DNA of 64,000 nt from Paenirhizobium daejeonense. GTDB lineage: Bacteria > Pseudomonadota > Alphaproteobacteria > Rhizobiales > Rhizobiaceae. Below, one piece after another: positions 10,397-18,335 of this stretch (position 1 is the stretch's first letter; each line of letters opens with the position of its first letter). The stretch lies in contig NZ_JACLAL010000001.1 of assembly GCF_014280875.1 (NCBI RefSeq), positions 682,001 through 746,000 on the forward strand, in the 5' to 3' direction. A program made the position numbers and the translations under genes. The notes below the pieces were generated by a model. The model worked only from the letters and a program-made list of their open reading frames with translations. It did no database searches and had not been told where the DNA came from.

Positions 10397-11571
10397 GTCG
10401 TGCCTCCCCCGGTCGCATCACTTTTGGGGGTAAAGCGCCGCAGGATCGCCGACAGGCGATCGGCAAGGAAGGTTGTCACGACCGAAGTCTTGTGCGGGTG
10501 GCGTCTGCGAACGAGCATGATGGCCGCAATCAGACCGCTTCCCAGCGGAACGAGATAGGCAAGGGGCACGAACGCCAGGGAGTTGCCTGCAAGCTCTACC
10601 GTATAGTTCGAAAGCCAGAAGAGCGCGAGCGAGAGCGTGAGGGCAATTGCCATCGGATGCAGCCGTGCTTCACGGTGCGAACGGGCATCGCTGCAGATGA
10701 CGAGTGAAATCAGCGCGAAGACGAAGGGGAAAGTCCAGGTGCTCAGGCGTCGATGCAGTTCGCTACGATAGTCCTTGAGATTTCGCTGAACGTCGGGGTC
10801 GTTCTGATCGGGATTGAGCAGGAATCCGAGGTCGCGATCACCGGCGTGCAGGCGGGCCTGCCCGCGGGACTGGGAGAAGTCGGAGAGGTCGAAGGAGTAG
10901 GAATCGAAGCGTACGATCGAAACCTCTCCATTCGGCGACTTCCGCTGCACTTCGCCGTCCTTCATCACGAGGGCCGCTCCGCCTTCATCCACGGCACCTT
11001 CGCGTGCATAATAGATGAGTTCGGAGGCGGGATCGCGTGAATCCGCCACGAACAATCCCTTCAATACTCGACCTGACAGGCGTTCCGAGATCTGGACGTA
11101 AAGTCCGTCCTCGATCCGGCGGAAGCTCTTTTCCTCAATGACGGTTGAAAGCAGGTCGGCATAGGCGGCTGCGATCATTTCACGGACGCCGACGCGAAGC
11201 TTCGGCTCCACGAAATTCGTCATCAGCAGGGAGACGACTGCCATGCCCGCGGCGAGCGACAGAACCGGACGAAGAATGGTGTGGCGAGGGGCGCCGGCAG
11301 CGTCGATGACGGCAAGCTCCGAATCGTTGTTCATCGCCGTCAGCGTCTGGGTGATCCCGATCACGAGCGCGAACGGCAGAACGGCGGGTATGATGGTCGG
11401 CAGGATGAGCGTGGCGAGCAACATGAACGAACCGACGGACTGCCCGCTGTCCGTCACCAGATTGATTCGGGCCAACACCTGCGTCGTCCAGATGATTGCC
11501 AGCACCGGCACCAGCGCGGTGAGGAACATCTGCACGGTACGCCGCAGGATGTAGAGTTCGAGTAGTTTCAT
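10393..11571 (-). CDS. lptF: LPS export ABC transporter permease LptF
   Basis: Partner of LptG in LptB2FG. 392 residues with the family N-terminus (ELYILRRTVQMFLTALVPVLA), TM segments at both ends and a periplasmic domain between (about residues 130-290, containing YYAREGAVDEGG). It is upstream of lptG and overlaps it by 4 bases. The gene for the ATPase LptB is not in the window, as is usual in rhizobia. Confidence 0.92.
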   Translation of the reverse strand: MKLLELYILRRTVQMFLTALVPVLAIIWTTQVLARINLVTDSGQSVGSFMLLATLILPTIIPAVLPFALVIGITQTLTAMNNDSELAVIDAAGAPRHTILRPVLSLAAGMAVVSLLMTNFVEPKLRVGVREMIAAAYADLLSTVIEEKSFRRIEDGLYVQISERLSGRVLKGLFVADSRDPASELIYYAREGAVDEGGAALVMKDGEVQRKSPNGEVSIVRFDSYSFDLSDFSQSRGQARLHAGDRDLGFLLNPDQNDPDVQRNLKDYRSELHRRLSTWTFPFVFALISLVICSDARSHREARLHPMAIALTLSLALFWLSNYTVELAGNSLAFVPLAYLVPLGSGLIAAIMLVRRRHPHKTSVVTTFLADRLSAILRRFTPKSDATGGGTT

Positions 11572-11680
11572 GCCTTATCCGGAATAGGGAACGACGGAGT
11601 CATTCCCGCGGGTGAAATCACGTATGGTCTACGCTGCTCGCGGCTTTTTGGCGACGTCGGTATGGAATTTTTCCGTGCCT

Positions 11681-12463
11681 TCATGGCTGATTTTTTCGTG
11701 AGCGCGCTATTTCGAACACGGCGAAGACCGCAGTGAAAAGCACCAGCGTCGAAAGCCAGCCCAGCAGGACGTCCGAAAGATAGTGGCCGCCAAACGCCAC
11801 CCGGAAAGCCGAGGTAACAAACGACACGACAATGATTGCCGGGCCAAGCACCGGGCGCAGTCTGTCGGGCAGAAGAAAGATGAGACATACGAGCCAGCCT
11901 GCTCCGGCTGCCTCGCCGGAAATGAAGGAGCAGTTATCCTCGCATTGGCCGGCAAAGGAGCCCGCGGGAACGAAAGGAAGAGGGCCGGCGAACAGATCCG
12001 TCTCATAAGGACGGGGCCGTTCCGAAACCTGCTTCAGGATCAGGTTCACCAGTACATAGGGGCCGAGCAACAGTGTAATCAGCGATACCGCATAATTCTT
12101 GATGCGCCTGGTGCTATCGGGCGATCGGGGATTACGAAGTGCATTCAGCAACGCGATGACAAGAGCCACCGCGCCGATCGCCGGCGCGTAGAACAACGCT
12201 TTGCGAAGAAAGGCGTAAAGGGCGTCACGGCCATATGTGAAGCCACCGCAAACCCGGGTTGGATTCGCTTCCGGACATGTCGCCGGCACGAAGAAGGCCC
12301 GCGATACTGCAATGTCGATCTGCGGCAGGAAATGAAAAAGCACAAGCAACAGGAACCACAGGAATACCATTGCAAGTGCAAGGATGGTCCACCGGCGAGC
12401 TCGCCGGTCGTGAACGATCGCATCGTAGAGGGCGTTCAATCTGGATCTCAAAGCCGGCGGCAC
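11681..12463 (-). CDS. membrane PAP2-family phosphatase
   Basis: A 260-residue integral-membrane acid phosphatase of the PAP2/LpxE-type superfamily with about six TM segments. Motif 1 is intact (KQVSERPRP, a K-x6-RP). Motif 2, normally PSGH, reads FISGEA, so the general acid/base His is replaced by Glu. Motif 3 keeps FR-x5-HYLSD, with the catalytic His and the Asp but Phe in place of the usual Ser before Arg. Its position directly upstream of lptF suggests a role in lipid A or isoprenoid-phosphate dephosphorylation, but this is inference. The start is a GTG without an obvious ribosome site. It is divergent from pepA (199 bp between). Confidence 0.8.
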   Translation of the reverse strand: MPPALRSRLNALYDAIVHDRRARRWTILALAMVFLWFLLLVLFHFLPQIDIAVSRAFFVPATCPEANPTRVCGGFTYGRDALYAFLRKALFYAPAIGAVALVIALLNALRNPRSPDSTRRIKNYAVSLITLLLGPYVLVNLILKQVSERPRPYETDLFAGPLPFVPAGSFAGQCEDNCSFISGEAAGAGWLVCLIFLLPDRLRPVLGPAIIVVSFVTSAFRVAFGGHYLSDVLLGWLSTLVLFTAVFAVFEIARSRKNQP

Positions 12464-12662
12464 CAGGTGGAAAGGGGCGCCCGGCCAGTTGGCAGAGCGC
12501 CGCGGAAACTAGCGTCACTCTTCTGCGGTCACAAGAGGGCATTTGGAAGTGTGTGAAATGCCTTGTGCGTTAACCCGCAAGTGTCGGGTTCTCCTTGCCT
12601 TTCTCCGGGAAAAGGTGAAGATCGCGCCATCTGCTTTCGTTAATGGATTTCAGGGAGTGCCC

Positions 12663-14162
12663 ATGTCGCTCAAGCTCGATATCGCTTTTGCCAAATCTCA
12701 CCGCGCCTCGTCCGGCGTCGCTTTACTGCTGAAGACGGTTGAGGCCGATCTCCCGGCCGGTGTGGAAGAGGCTGATCCGGCTGGCGTCTACGGACGCGCG
12801 GCAAAGGTGGCGAAGTTCACGGGCAAGTCGCTGTCGACGCTGGATATCGTCGCTCCGCACGGGTCCGATGCCGATCGCATCGTGGTGCTCGGTTTCGGCA
12901 AGGCTGAGTCGATTGTCGCTCACGACTGGCTGAAGGCAGGCGGCACTGCCACTGCGTCGCTCAAGGGTGCGGAGAAGGTCACCGTCTATCTGGATGCGCC
13001 GGGTCTGGACGTCACCGCGAAGGCTGCCGCCGATTTCGCACTCGGTATGCTGCTGCGGGCCTACAAGTTCGATACCTACAAGACGTCGAAGAAGACCGAT
13101 GACGAAGAGGGTAAGAGCGTCGACAAGGAAGTGAAGGTTACCATCGTCACGGCGGCAGCCAGCGCGGCGAAGAAGGCTTTTGCCGATGCGCAGGCCGTTG
13201 CCGATGGCGTCAATCTTGCCCGCGATCTCGTCAATGAACCGGCCAACATTTTGGGACCGGAAGAGTTTGCCGCTAAGGCGAAGGAACTTGAAAGGCTCGG
13301 GGTCGAGATCGAAATCCTTGGCGAAAAGGAAATGAAGAAGCTCGGTATGGGCGCTCTTCTCGGCGTTGCTCAGGGTTCCGTTCGTCCGCCGCGTCTCGTC
13401 GTGATGCAATGGAATGGCGGCAAGGCCAAGGACAAGCCGGTGGCATTCGTCGGCAAGGGCGTGGTTTTCGATACCGGCGGCATTTCGATCAAGCCGGCAG
13501 CCGGCATGGAGGAAATGAAGGGCGACATGGGTGGGGCGGCCGCCGTGACCGGGCTGATGCATGTGCTTGCGGCCCGCAAGGCCAAGGTCAATGCCGTCGG
13601 CATCATCGGTCTCGTCGAGAACATGCCGGACGGCAACGCTCAGCGTCCTGGCGACATCGTGAAGTCGATGTCCGGCCAGACGATCGAGGTCATCAACACC
13701 GATGCTGAGGGACGGCTCGTTCTTGCAGATGCCCTTTGGTATTGCAATGATCGCTTCAAGCCCGATTTCATGATCAATCTTGCAACGCTGACCGGCGCCA
13801 TCCTCGTGGCGCTCGGTAACTTGCATGCAGGGCTGTTCTCGAATGACGACACGCTGTCCGAGCAACTGCTGACTGCCGGTCTCGTCACCAACGAACGGCT
13901 GTGGCGAATGCCGATGGGCAAGGACTACGACCGGATGATCGACTCGAAATTCGCTGACATGAAGAATTCGAGCGGTCGCCATGCCGGTTCGGTCACCGCT
14001 GCGCAGTTCCTGAAGCGTTTCGTCAAGGATACGCCCTGGGCGCATCTCGATATTGCCGGCACTGCCATGTCGTCGCCCTCGGATGAAATCAACCAGTCCT
14101 GGGGCTCTGGCTACGGTGTTCGCCTGCTCGACGAACTCGTTCGCGCCAACTACGAAGACTGA
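12663..14162 (+). CDS. pepA: leucyl aminopeptidase (M17 family)
   Basis: Cytosolic two-metal aminopeptidase that removes N-terminal residues from peptides. 499 residues. The catalytic C-terminal domain carries [16 protein letters not shown], the metal- and substrate-binding [12 protein letters not shown] and the M17 signature [14 protein letters not shown], all intact. The ATG at 12663 follows CAGGGAG; the frame stays open to 12543 but that extension has no ribosome site and lies in the divergent promoter region with the PAP2 gene. holC begins 31 bases downstream, the usual pepA-holC pairing. Confidence 0.96.
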   Translation: MSLKLDIAFAKSHRASSGVALLLKTVEADLPAGVEEADPAGVYGRAAKVAKFTGKSLSTLDIVAPHGSDADRIVVLGFGKAESIVAHDWLKAGGTATASLKGAEKVTVYLDAPGLDVTAKAAADFALGMLLRAYKFDTYKTSKKTDDEEGKSVDKEVKVTIVTAAASAAKKAFADAQAVADGVNLARDLVNEPANILGPEEFAAKAKELERLGVEIEILGEKEMKKLGMGALLGVAQGSVRPPRLVVMQWNGGKAKDKPVAFVGKGVVFDTGGISIKPAAGMEEMKGDMGGAAAVTGLMHVLAARKAKVNAVGIIGLVENMPDGNAQRPGDIVKSMSGQTIEVINTDAEGRLVLADALWYCNDRFKPDFMINLATLTGAILVALGNLHAGLFSNDDTLSEQLLTAGLVTNERLWRMPMGKDYDRMIDSKFADMKNSSGRHAGSVTAAQFLKRFVKDTPWAHLDIAGTAMSSPSDEINQSWGSGYGVRLLDELVRANYED

Positions 14163-14193
14163 GCGAGATAGAGGCAGCGCAGGGGCAGGGCCA

Positions 14194-14643
14194 TTGGCAG
14201 ACATTCTTTTCTATCACCTGACGGAATCGAAGCTCGAGGACGCCCTTCCGCCGCTTCTTGAAAAGAGTTTGGAACGCGGCTGGCGGGTAGCGGTGCAGAC
14301 CGCCGATACCGACCGTCGCGACGCGCTCGACACCCATCTGTGGACATGGCGTGACGAAAGCTTCCTGCCCCATGCCACCGAGGAAGCCGAGGCACCGGAG
14401 AACCAGCCGGTGCTGCTCACCTCGAACGACGATAATCTCAACGGCGCAACCGTTCGCTTTCTGGTGGATGGTGCCGAGCCTCCCATCAACCTCGACTATG
14501 AAAGGGTCGTGTTTGTTTTCGATGGACACGATCAGAGCCAACTCGAGGCAGCGCGCGGTCAGTGGAAGCGACTCAAGACGGAAGGCCATGCCTTGACCTA
14601 CTGGCAGCAGACCAGAGAGGGTCGATGGGAAAAGAAGGCTTAG
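14194..14643 (+). CDS. holC: DNA polymerase III chi subunit
   Basis: Links the clamp loader (through psi) to single-strand binding protein at the replication fork. 149 residues, the normal length. Family features are the N-terminal ILFYHLTESKLEDALPPLL, WTWRDESFLPHA, and the nucleotide-fold-like strand FVFDGHDQSQLEAAR. The TTG at 14194 is chosen because homology begins there and GGGGCAGGG sits upstream. It follows pepA by 31 bases. Confidence 0.9.
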   Translation: MADILFYHLTESKLEDALPPLLEKSLERGWRVAVQTADTDRRDALDTHLWTWRDESFLPHATEEAEAPENQPVLLTSNDDNLNGATVRFLVDGAEPPINLDYERVVFVFDGHDQSQLEAARGQWKRLKTEGHALTYWQQTREGRWEKKA

Positions 14644-14713
14644 CGCAAGACGCGCCAAGTTTCCGGTTAATCAATTATATCTCTGAATATTATTTCTATA
14701 ACTATCCGGCTTT

Positions 14714-14726
14714 GGTAATCATTACC
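14714..14726. promoter_or_regulatory. palindrome GGTAAT-C-ATTACC, candidate operator
   Basis: Perfect 6+1+6 inverted repeat in the AT-rich gap between holC and the membrane-protein gene at 14856. The size suits a dimeric regulator site; no cognate regulator is identified. Confidence 0.35.
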
Positions 14727-14737
14727 GTAACGGGCAA

Positions 14738-14764
14738 TGGATAGGCCAAATCTGGTCTTATCCA
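14738..14764 (+). other. hairpin in the leader of the 14856 gene
   Basis: TGGATA and TATCCA enclose an inner GCCA/TGGT pairing (one G-U). No T-run follows. It may mark the 3' end of holC mRNA or belong to the next gene's leader. Confidence 0.3.
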
Positions 14765-14791
14765 TAAAAGTCCAATTTTCGGCTTCGTGGC

Positions 14792-14855
14792 CTTATTGTT
14801 TTTTTATTGTTTCGAGCGCATTTGCGATCTGGGATTTGTATCAAGAAACAATAAG
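14792..14855 (+). promoter_or_regulatory. 10-bp inverted repeat whose right arm abuts the start codon
   Basis: CTTATTGTTT (14792-14801) is perfectly complementary in inverted sense to AAACAATAAG (14846-14855), which ends at the base before the ATG at 14856. A second overlapping left-arm copy, TTATTGTTT at 14804-14812, can pair with the same right arm. The right arm covers the ribosome-binding zone, so the AU-rich hairpin would hide the start. This is the geometry of RNA thermometers and other translation switches; function is inferred. Confidence 0.45.
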
Positions 14856-16187
14856 ATGATCAAACTTGCATTCTTGCTCATCGGCGGCAGAGCTTTTCGC
14901 GAGGACTGGTGGGAGCCGGCGGCGCTGGGAAGCGTCATGATTGCACTGGCCTTCGTCATCGTGGCCGATCTCTCCGATGGCTTGACCATGGTCACTGTCC
15001 AGCTCTTCGGGCTGCTATTTCTTTTTCAGGGGCTTTTCGGGCTGCTGTCGACGGTCACGCGTGAGACCAATGCAGGCCGGTTCGCCGATGGCGTCAAGGC
15101 GCTGATCATGCTTGCGGTCGCGTTCCTGATCATCGACACGCCGCTGAAGAGCGACTGGCTGCTGTCGTGGCTGTTTGCCCTCGGCTTTGCCTTTGATGGC
15201 CTTTCGCGGCTAGCGACCGTGGTGCTGGTTCGTTTCCGCCGCTGGGGTGTTGCGGCGATTGCGAGCGGCCTGGAACTGATGCTCGCCGTCATGCTGGTCG
15301 TGAACTGGCCGTTTCCGCAGCATCTCAACGTTCCGCTTTGCATCAGCCTTTTCCTCGTACTCTCCGGAGCGACGATGATCCATTTTGCCCGTGCGCTACG
15401 GCGGCATGACAGCTCGGTTTCGATCTATTCCTTCCCCATGCTGTGTGGTCGAGGCTGGAACGAGGAAACGGCTGTGGTCATGCCCGACGACAGCCCGGAT
15501 GACGACACCATCCAGAACATGCGTATCCTTGTCTGGACCCCGACCGGCGCAGCGGCGGTCGAACCGCGACGCCCTCTGGTCGATCGTTACTTCGCTGTGC
15601 TCGACAAGGAGGGCAAGGTCTCGACCGGCCATTCTGCTGTTGAGATGGGGCCTGACCTCTACATCAGCCACTGGCCGGCAGAGGAGATCGAACCGGATCG
15701 CGAGGAGATAGTCGAGACTCTCTTCGCCGGGGAGGAAAACGATGTGGCCGGCCTCTTCCAGCCGTCCTACGAACAGGAAAAGGTCTGCTGGACGGCCGCC
15801 GACGAAGAAGTGGCGTTCACCCGGTTCCACGCATTGCGGCTGAGAGCCTTCTGGGAAGGTTATCGTCGGCATTCGACTTATAACGTCACCAATCGCAACT
15901 GTTCGATTGCCGCGGCGGGAGCGCTTGAAGCAGCGCTCGAAGGGAGCCTCGACTGCTCGCGTCCGTGGCTGCGTCTTCTACGTCTGCTGGTGACGCCTTC
16001 CTTGTGGGAGGCCGCTTACATCCGTTCGCGGGCGGCGCACCTGTGCTGGACGCCCGGCATGGTGCTCGACTATGCGCGCGCGCTGAAGCGCCTGGTCGAG
16101 CCGGAAACCGTGCCGTGGCGTGAAAAGCTGCTTGCCCATCTGCACCATCTCGGCGCTTCGCTGAAGGCGAGGGACTTCGCCCGATGA
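14856..16187 (+). CDS. DUF308/HdeD-like membrane protein with C-terminal permuted papain-like domain
   Basis: A 443-residue protein in two halves. Residues 1 to about 185 form six hydrophobic helices resembling DUF308/HdeD proteins. The soluble C-terminal part has a His in STGHSAVEMG (His259), a WPAE segment, and a Cys in NRNCS (Cys349). The order His then Cys, with a G-H-S motif and an N-C-S motif, matches circularly permuted papain-like folds such as PPPDE and LRAT-like enzymes rather than classical NlpC/P60; this is motif-level inference. The ATG at 14856 is chosen because the longer frame from 14787 runs through the inverted repeat. Its stop overlaps the MFS gene's start (ATGA), so the two are coupled. 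Confidence 0.7.
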   Translation: MIKLAFLLIGGRAFREDWWEPAALGSVMIALAFVIVADLSDGLTMVTVQLFGLLFLFQGLFGLLSTVTRETNAGRFADGVKALIMLAVAFLIIDTPLKSDWLLSWLFALGFAFDGLSRLATVVLVRFRRWGVAAIASGLELMLAVMLVVNWPFPQHLNVPLCISLFLVLSGATMIHFARALRRHDSSVSIYSFPMLCGRGWNEETAVVMPDDSPDDDTIQNMRILVWTPTGAAAVEPRRPLVDRYFAVLDKEGKVSTGHSAVEMGPDLYISHWPAEEIEPDREEIVETLFAGEENDVAGLFQPSYEQEKVCWTAADEEVAFTRFHALRLRAFWEGYRRHSTYNVTNRNCSIAAAGALEAALEGSLDCSRPWLRLLRLLVTPSLWEAAYIRSRAAHLCWTPGMVLDYARALKRLVEPETVPWREKLLAHLHHLGASLKARDFAR

Positions 16188-17341
16188 GCGCGACGGATCT
16201 GTCCGCCGCCTCGGAAACGGGTGCTTTGATTTCCCGTATCGCAGTGATCCTGACCGTCGCCATGTTTGGGCTGACCTATTCCCTGAGTGCGCCTCTGATT
16301 GCACTTGAGATGGTTGCCAGGGGCGCAAGCCAGAGCCTTGTCGGCGCCAATGCCGCGATGCATGCGATCGGTGTCCTCGTGGTGGCGTTGGTGCTTCCGA
16401 GCGTAGTGTCGAAGGTCGGGCCGCGACGCCTGATCCTGTTGTCGCTTGTAGTATCCGCCGCCGTGCTGGTGGCGATCGCTCTGGTCGATAATATCTGGCT
16501 GTGGTTTCCCCTGCGCCTGTTGCTAGGCATGGCCTCGGAAGCACTATTCGTGCTTTCCGAAACCTGGATTAACGCGCTCAGCACTGAAAATACCCGCGCC
16601 CGATTCATGGCCATCTATACGGCGGCGCTTTCGCTGGGACTTGCACTCGGTCCCTTGTTGCTTTCCCTGATCGGATCGCACGGCACGTTGCCGTTCATGG
16701 TCGGCGCCGTCATCGCCTTGGCGGCTGCATCCTTCGTGTTGTTGCCGATGGTGCGGGCGCCCGCTTTTGAAAAGCCGAGTTCCGGTAACCCTCTGCGCTT
16801 CCTTCGGCTGGCGCCGGTGGCAATCGGCGCGATCGTGCTGAACGCGGCCGTCGAGACGGCGGGCCTGTCGTTTCTGGCGCTCTATGCCGTGGGTCTTGGC
16901 TGGAATGCCGATGACGCCGCGCAACTGATGTTCGTGATGATGGGCGGAGCGATCCTGCTGCAACTGCCGATCGGCTGGCTGGGTGACCTGTTCGACCGCC
17001 GCAAGCTGGTGCTTGCCTGTGCGCTGGTGGCCGCAGCTGGCGCTGCGCTTTGGCCCTGGGCCCTGGCTTATCCGTTTGCCACTTATGCGCTGCTGTTTGT
17101 CTGGGGCGGGGTTTTCGTCGGTATCTACACGCTGACACTGACGATCGTCGGCAGCCGGTTTTCGGGCGGAGATCTCGTCGGCATCTATGCGCTCATGGGG
17201 TTGGCATGGGGTGCTGGCGCATTGGTGGGACCGCTTGCTGCTGGTGTGTCGCTTCAGATCGGCACGCACGGCCTGCCTGTCTTCACCGCTGTCGCCTGCC
17301 TCGTCTTTGCGCTTGTCGTGGCATTGCGCCGGGAGGGGTGA
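16184..17341 (+). CDS. MFS transporter
   Basis: 385 residues with about 12 predicted TM segments and the major-facilitator layout, including the loop GDLFDRRKL between the C-terminal helices. It resembles small drug/metabolite MFS permeases; substrate unknown. Its ATG overlaps the stop of the upstream membrane protein by 4 bases, so a shared task for the two is likely. Convergent with the deacetylase gene. Confidence 0.88.
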   Translation: MSATDLSAASETGALISRIAVILTVAMFGLTYSLSAPLIALEMVARGASQSLVGANAAMHAIGVLVVALVLPSVVSKVGPRRLILLSLVVSAAVLVAIALVDNIWLWFPLRLLLGMASEALFVLSETWINALSTENTRARFMAIYTAALSLGLALGPLLLSLIGSHGTLPFMVGAVIALAAASFVLLPMVRAPAFEKPSSGNPLRFLRLAPVAIGAIVLNAAVETAGLSFLALYAVGLGWNADDAAQLMFVMMGGAILLQLPIGWLGDLFDRRKLVLACALVAAAGAALWPWALAYPFATYALLFVWGGVFVGIYTLTLTIVGSRFSGGDLVGIYALMGLAWGAGALVGPLAAGVSLQIGTHGLPVFTAVACLVFALVVALRREG

Positions 17342-17343
17342 CG

Positions 17344-17383
17344 GGGAGCGTGCCCGCCGGAGAATGTCCGGCGGGACGGCTCC
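17344..17383. terminator. strong two-part hairpin between convergent genes
   Basis: CCCGCCGGA/TCCGGCGGG with a 5-base loop, extended by an outer GGAGC/GCTCC pair. It fills the gap between the MFS and deacetylase stops. No T-run, so it may end or stabilise both mRNAs by structure alone. Confidence 0.5.
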
Positions 17384-17387
17384 TGTG

Positions 17388-18233
17388 TCAGTCGGCGGAT
17401 GCCAGCATCATCGTTCTCTTGCGCTCGTGACGCAGCGCCACAACCTTGTAACCCTCGGCCTTTAGGCGCTCGAGCAGCATCGGTAGCATCACAGCGGTGC
17501 GCAGGTGCAGATCGTGCATCAGGATGATGCCGCGCCCGCGCCGGTGCAGGGTCGCCATGGTGCGCTCGACGATTTCGGAGGGCGACGACCTGAAATAGTC
17601 CTTGCTGTCGATGGCGACGTCGAGAACGACGACGTTACGCTGCGCCATGCGTGTGCGCAGGCTTTTCGAATCGGACAGGTATGGGAAGCGGAAGAATGCC
17701 GGATCCATGCCCGTGCCGGCCTTTACCGCGAGCTCTCCCTTGGTGATGTCGGCCATGGCCTGGTCGAAGCTCAGCTTATGCAGGTCCGCGTGGCTCCACG
17801 TATGGCTTCCGATCGAGTGTCCGGCATCGGCAACCTTGCGGGCGATGGCTGGATGCGCCTTAGCCATCTCGCCCACCATCAGGAAGGTCGCCTTCACGTC
17901 GTAGCGGGTCAGCGTGTCAAGGATGCGTTCGGTACGACCAGGAACTGGGCCGTCGTCGAAGGTCAGGGCGACTTCCTTCGGTCCGAGCTTGATGTCCTGT
18001 ATCGAATCGACTTCCAGTGTGCGGCCAGCAAGCCCGCTCCTGGGTCGGTTCGGCTTGAACCAGGCAGCCGGTTCCATCGGAACACGTTCGCCAGCGGCTA
18101 GCGGTTTGCCTGCCGGGTTTTCCGGAGACGCGACGAAGGCCGTCTTAGCTGACGGCTTTTCCGTCTTGGTGGAGGCGCATGACGCCAGGGACAAGGCAAG
18201 CAGGGCGCTCGCCGCAATGCGTAAAGAAAGCAT
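17388..18233 (-). CDS. polysaccharide deacetylase (NodB-homology) lipoprotein
   Basis: Metal-dependent carbohydrate esterase family 4 enzyme, probably anchored in the cell envelope: the N-terminus is a lipoprotein signal with the lipobox LASC. NodB motifs are complete: TFDDGP with the catalytic and metal Asp, HSIGSHTWSH (second motif with metal His residues), RFPY, and MHDLH near the C-terminus. 281 residues. The ATG at 18233 gives the cleaner signal peptide; an in-frame GTG at 18242 is possible. Substrate (peptidoglycan, exopolysaccharide or chitin-like) is not readable. Confidence 0.88.
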   Translation of the reverse strand: MLSLRIAASALLALSLASCASTKTEKPSAKTAFVASPENPAGKPLAAGERVPMEPAAWFKPNRPRSGLAGRTLEVDSIQDIKLGPKEVALTFDDGPVPGRTERILDTLTRYDVKATFLMVGEMAKAHPAIARKVADAGHSIGSHTWSHADLHKLSFDQAMADITKGELAVKAGTGMDPAFFRFPYLSDSKSLRTRMAQRNVVVLDVAIDSKDYFRSSPSEIVERTMATLHRRGRGIILMHDLHLRTAVMLPMLLERLKAEGYKVVALRHERKRTMMLASAD

Positions 18234-18335
18234 GAAAGCCACTCGAACGGAAAATGATTCGAGTAAAGTTTTATGCAGTTATGGTTAACGGTCGGTTTCT
18301 GGCGCGTCGCCGGATGTTGTTGGATTGATGGCGGA

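Noticed and set aside
12723..14204. A 493-codon open frame on the minus strand.
   Set aside because: Antisense shadow of pepA.
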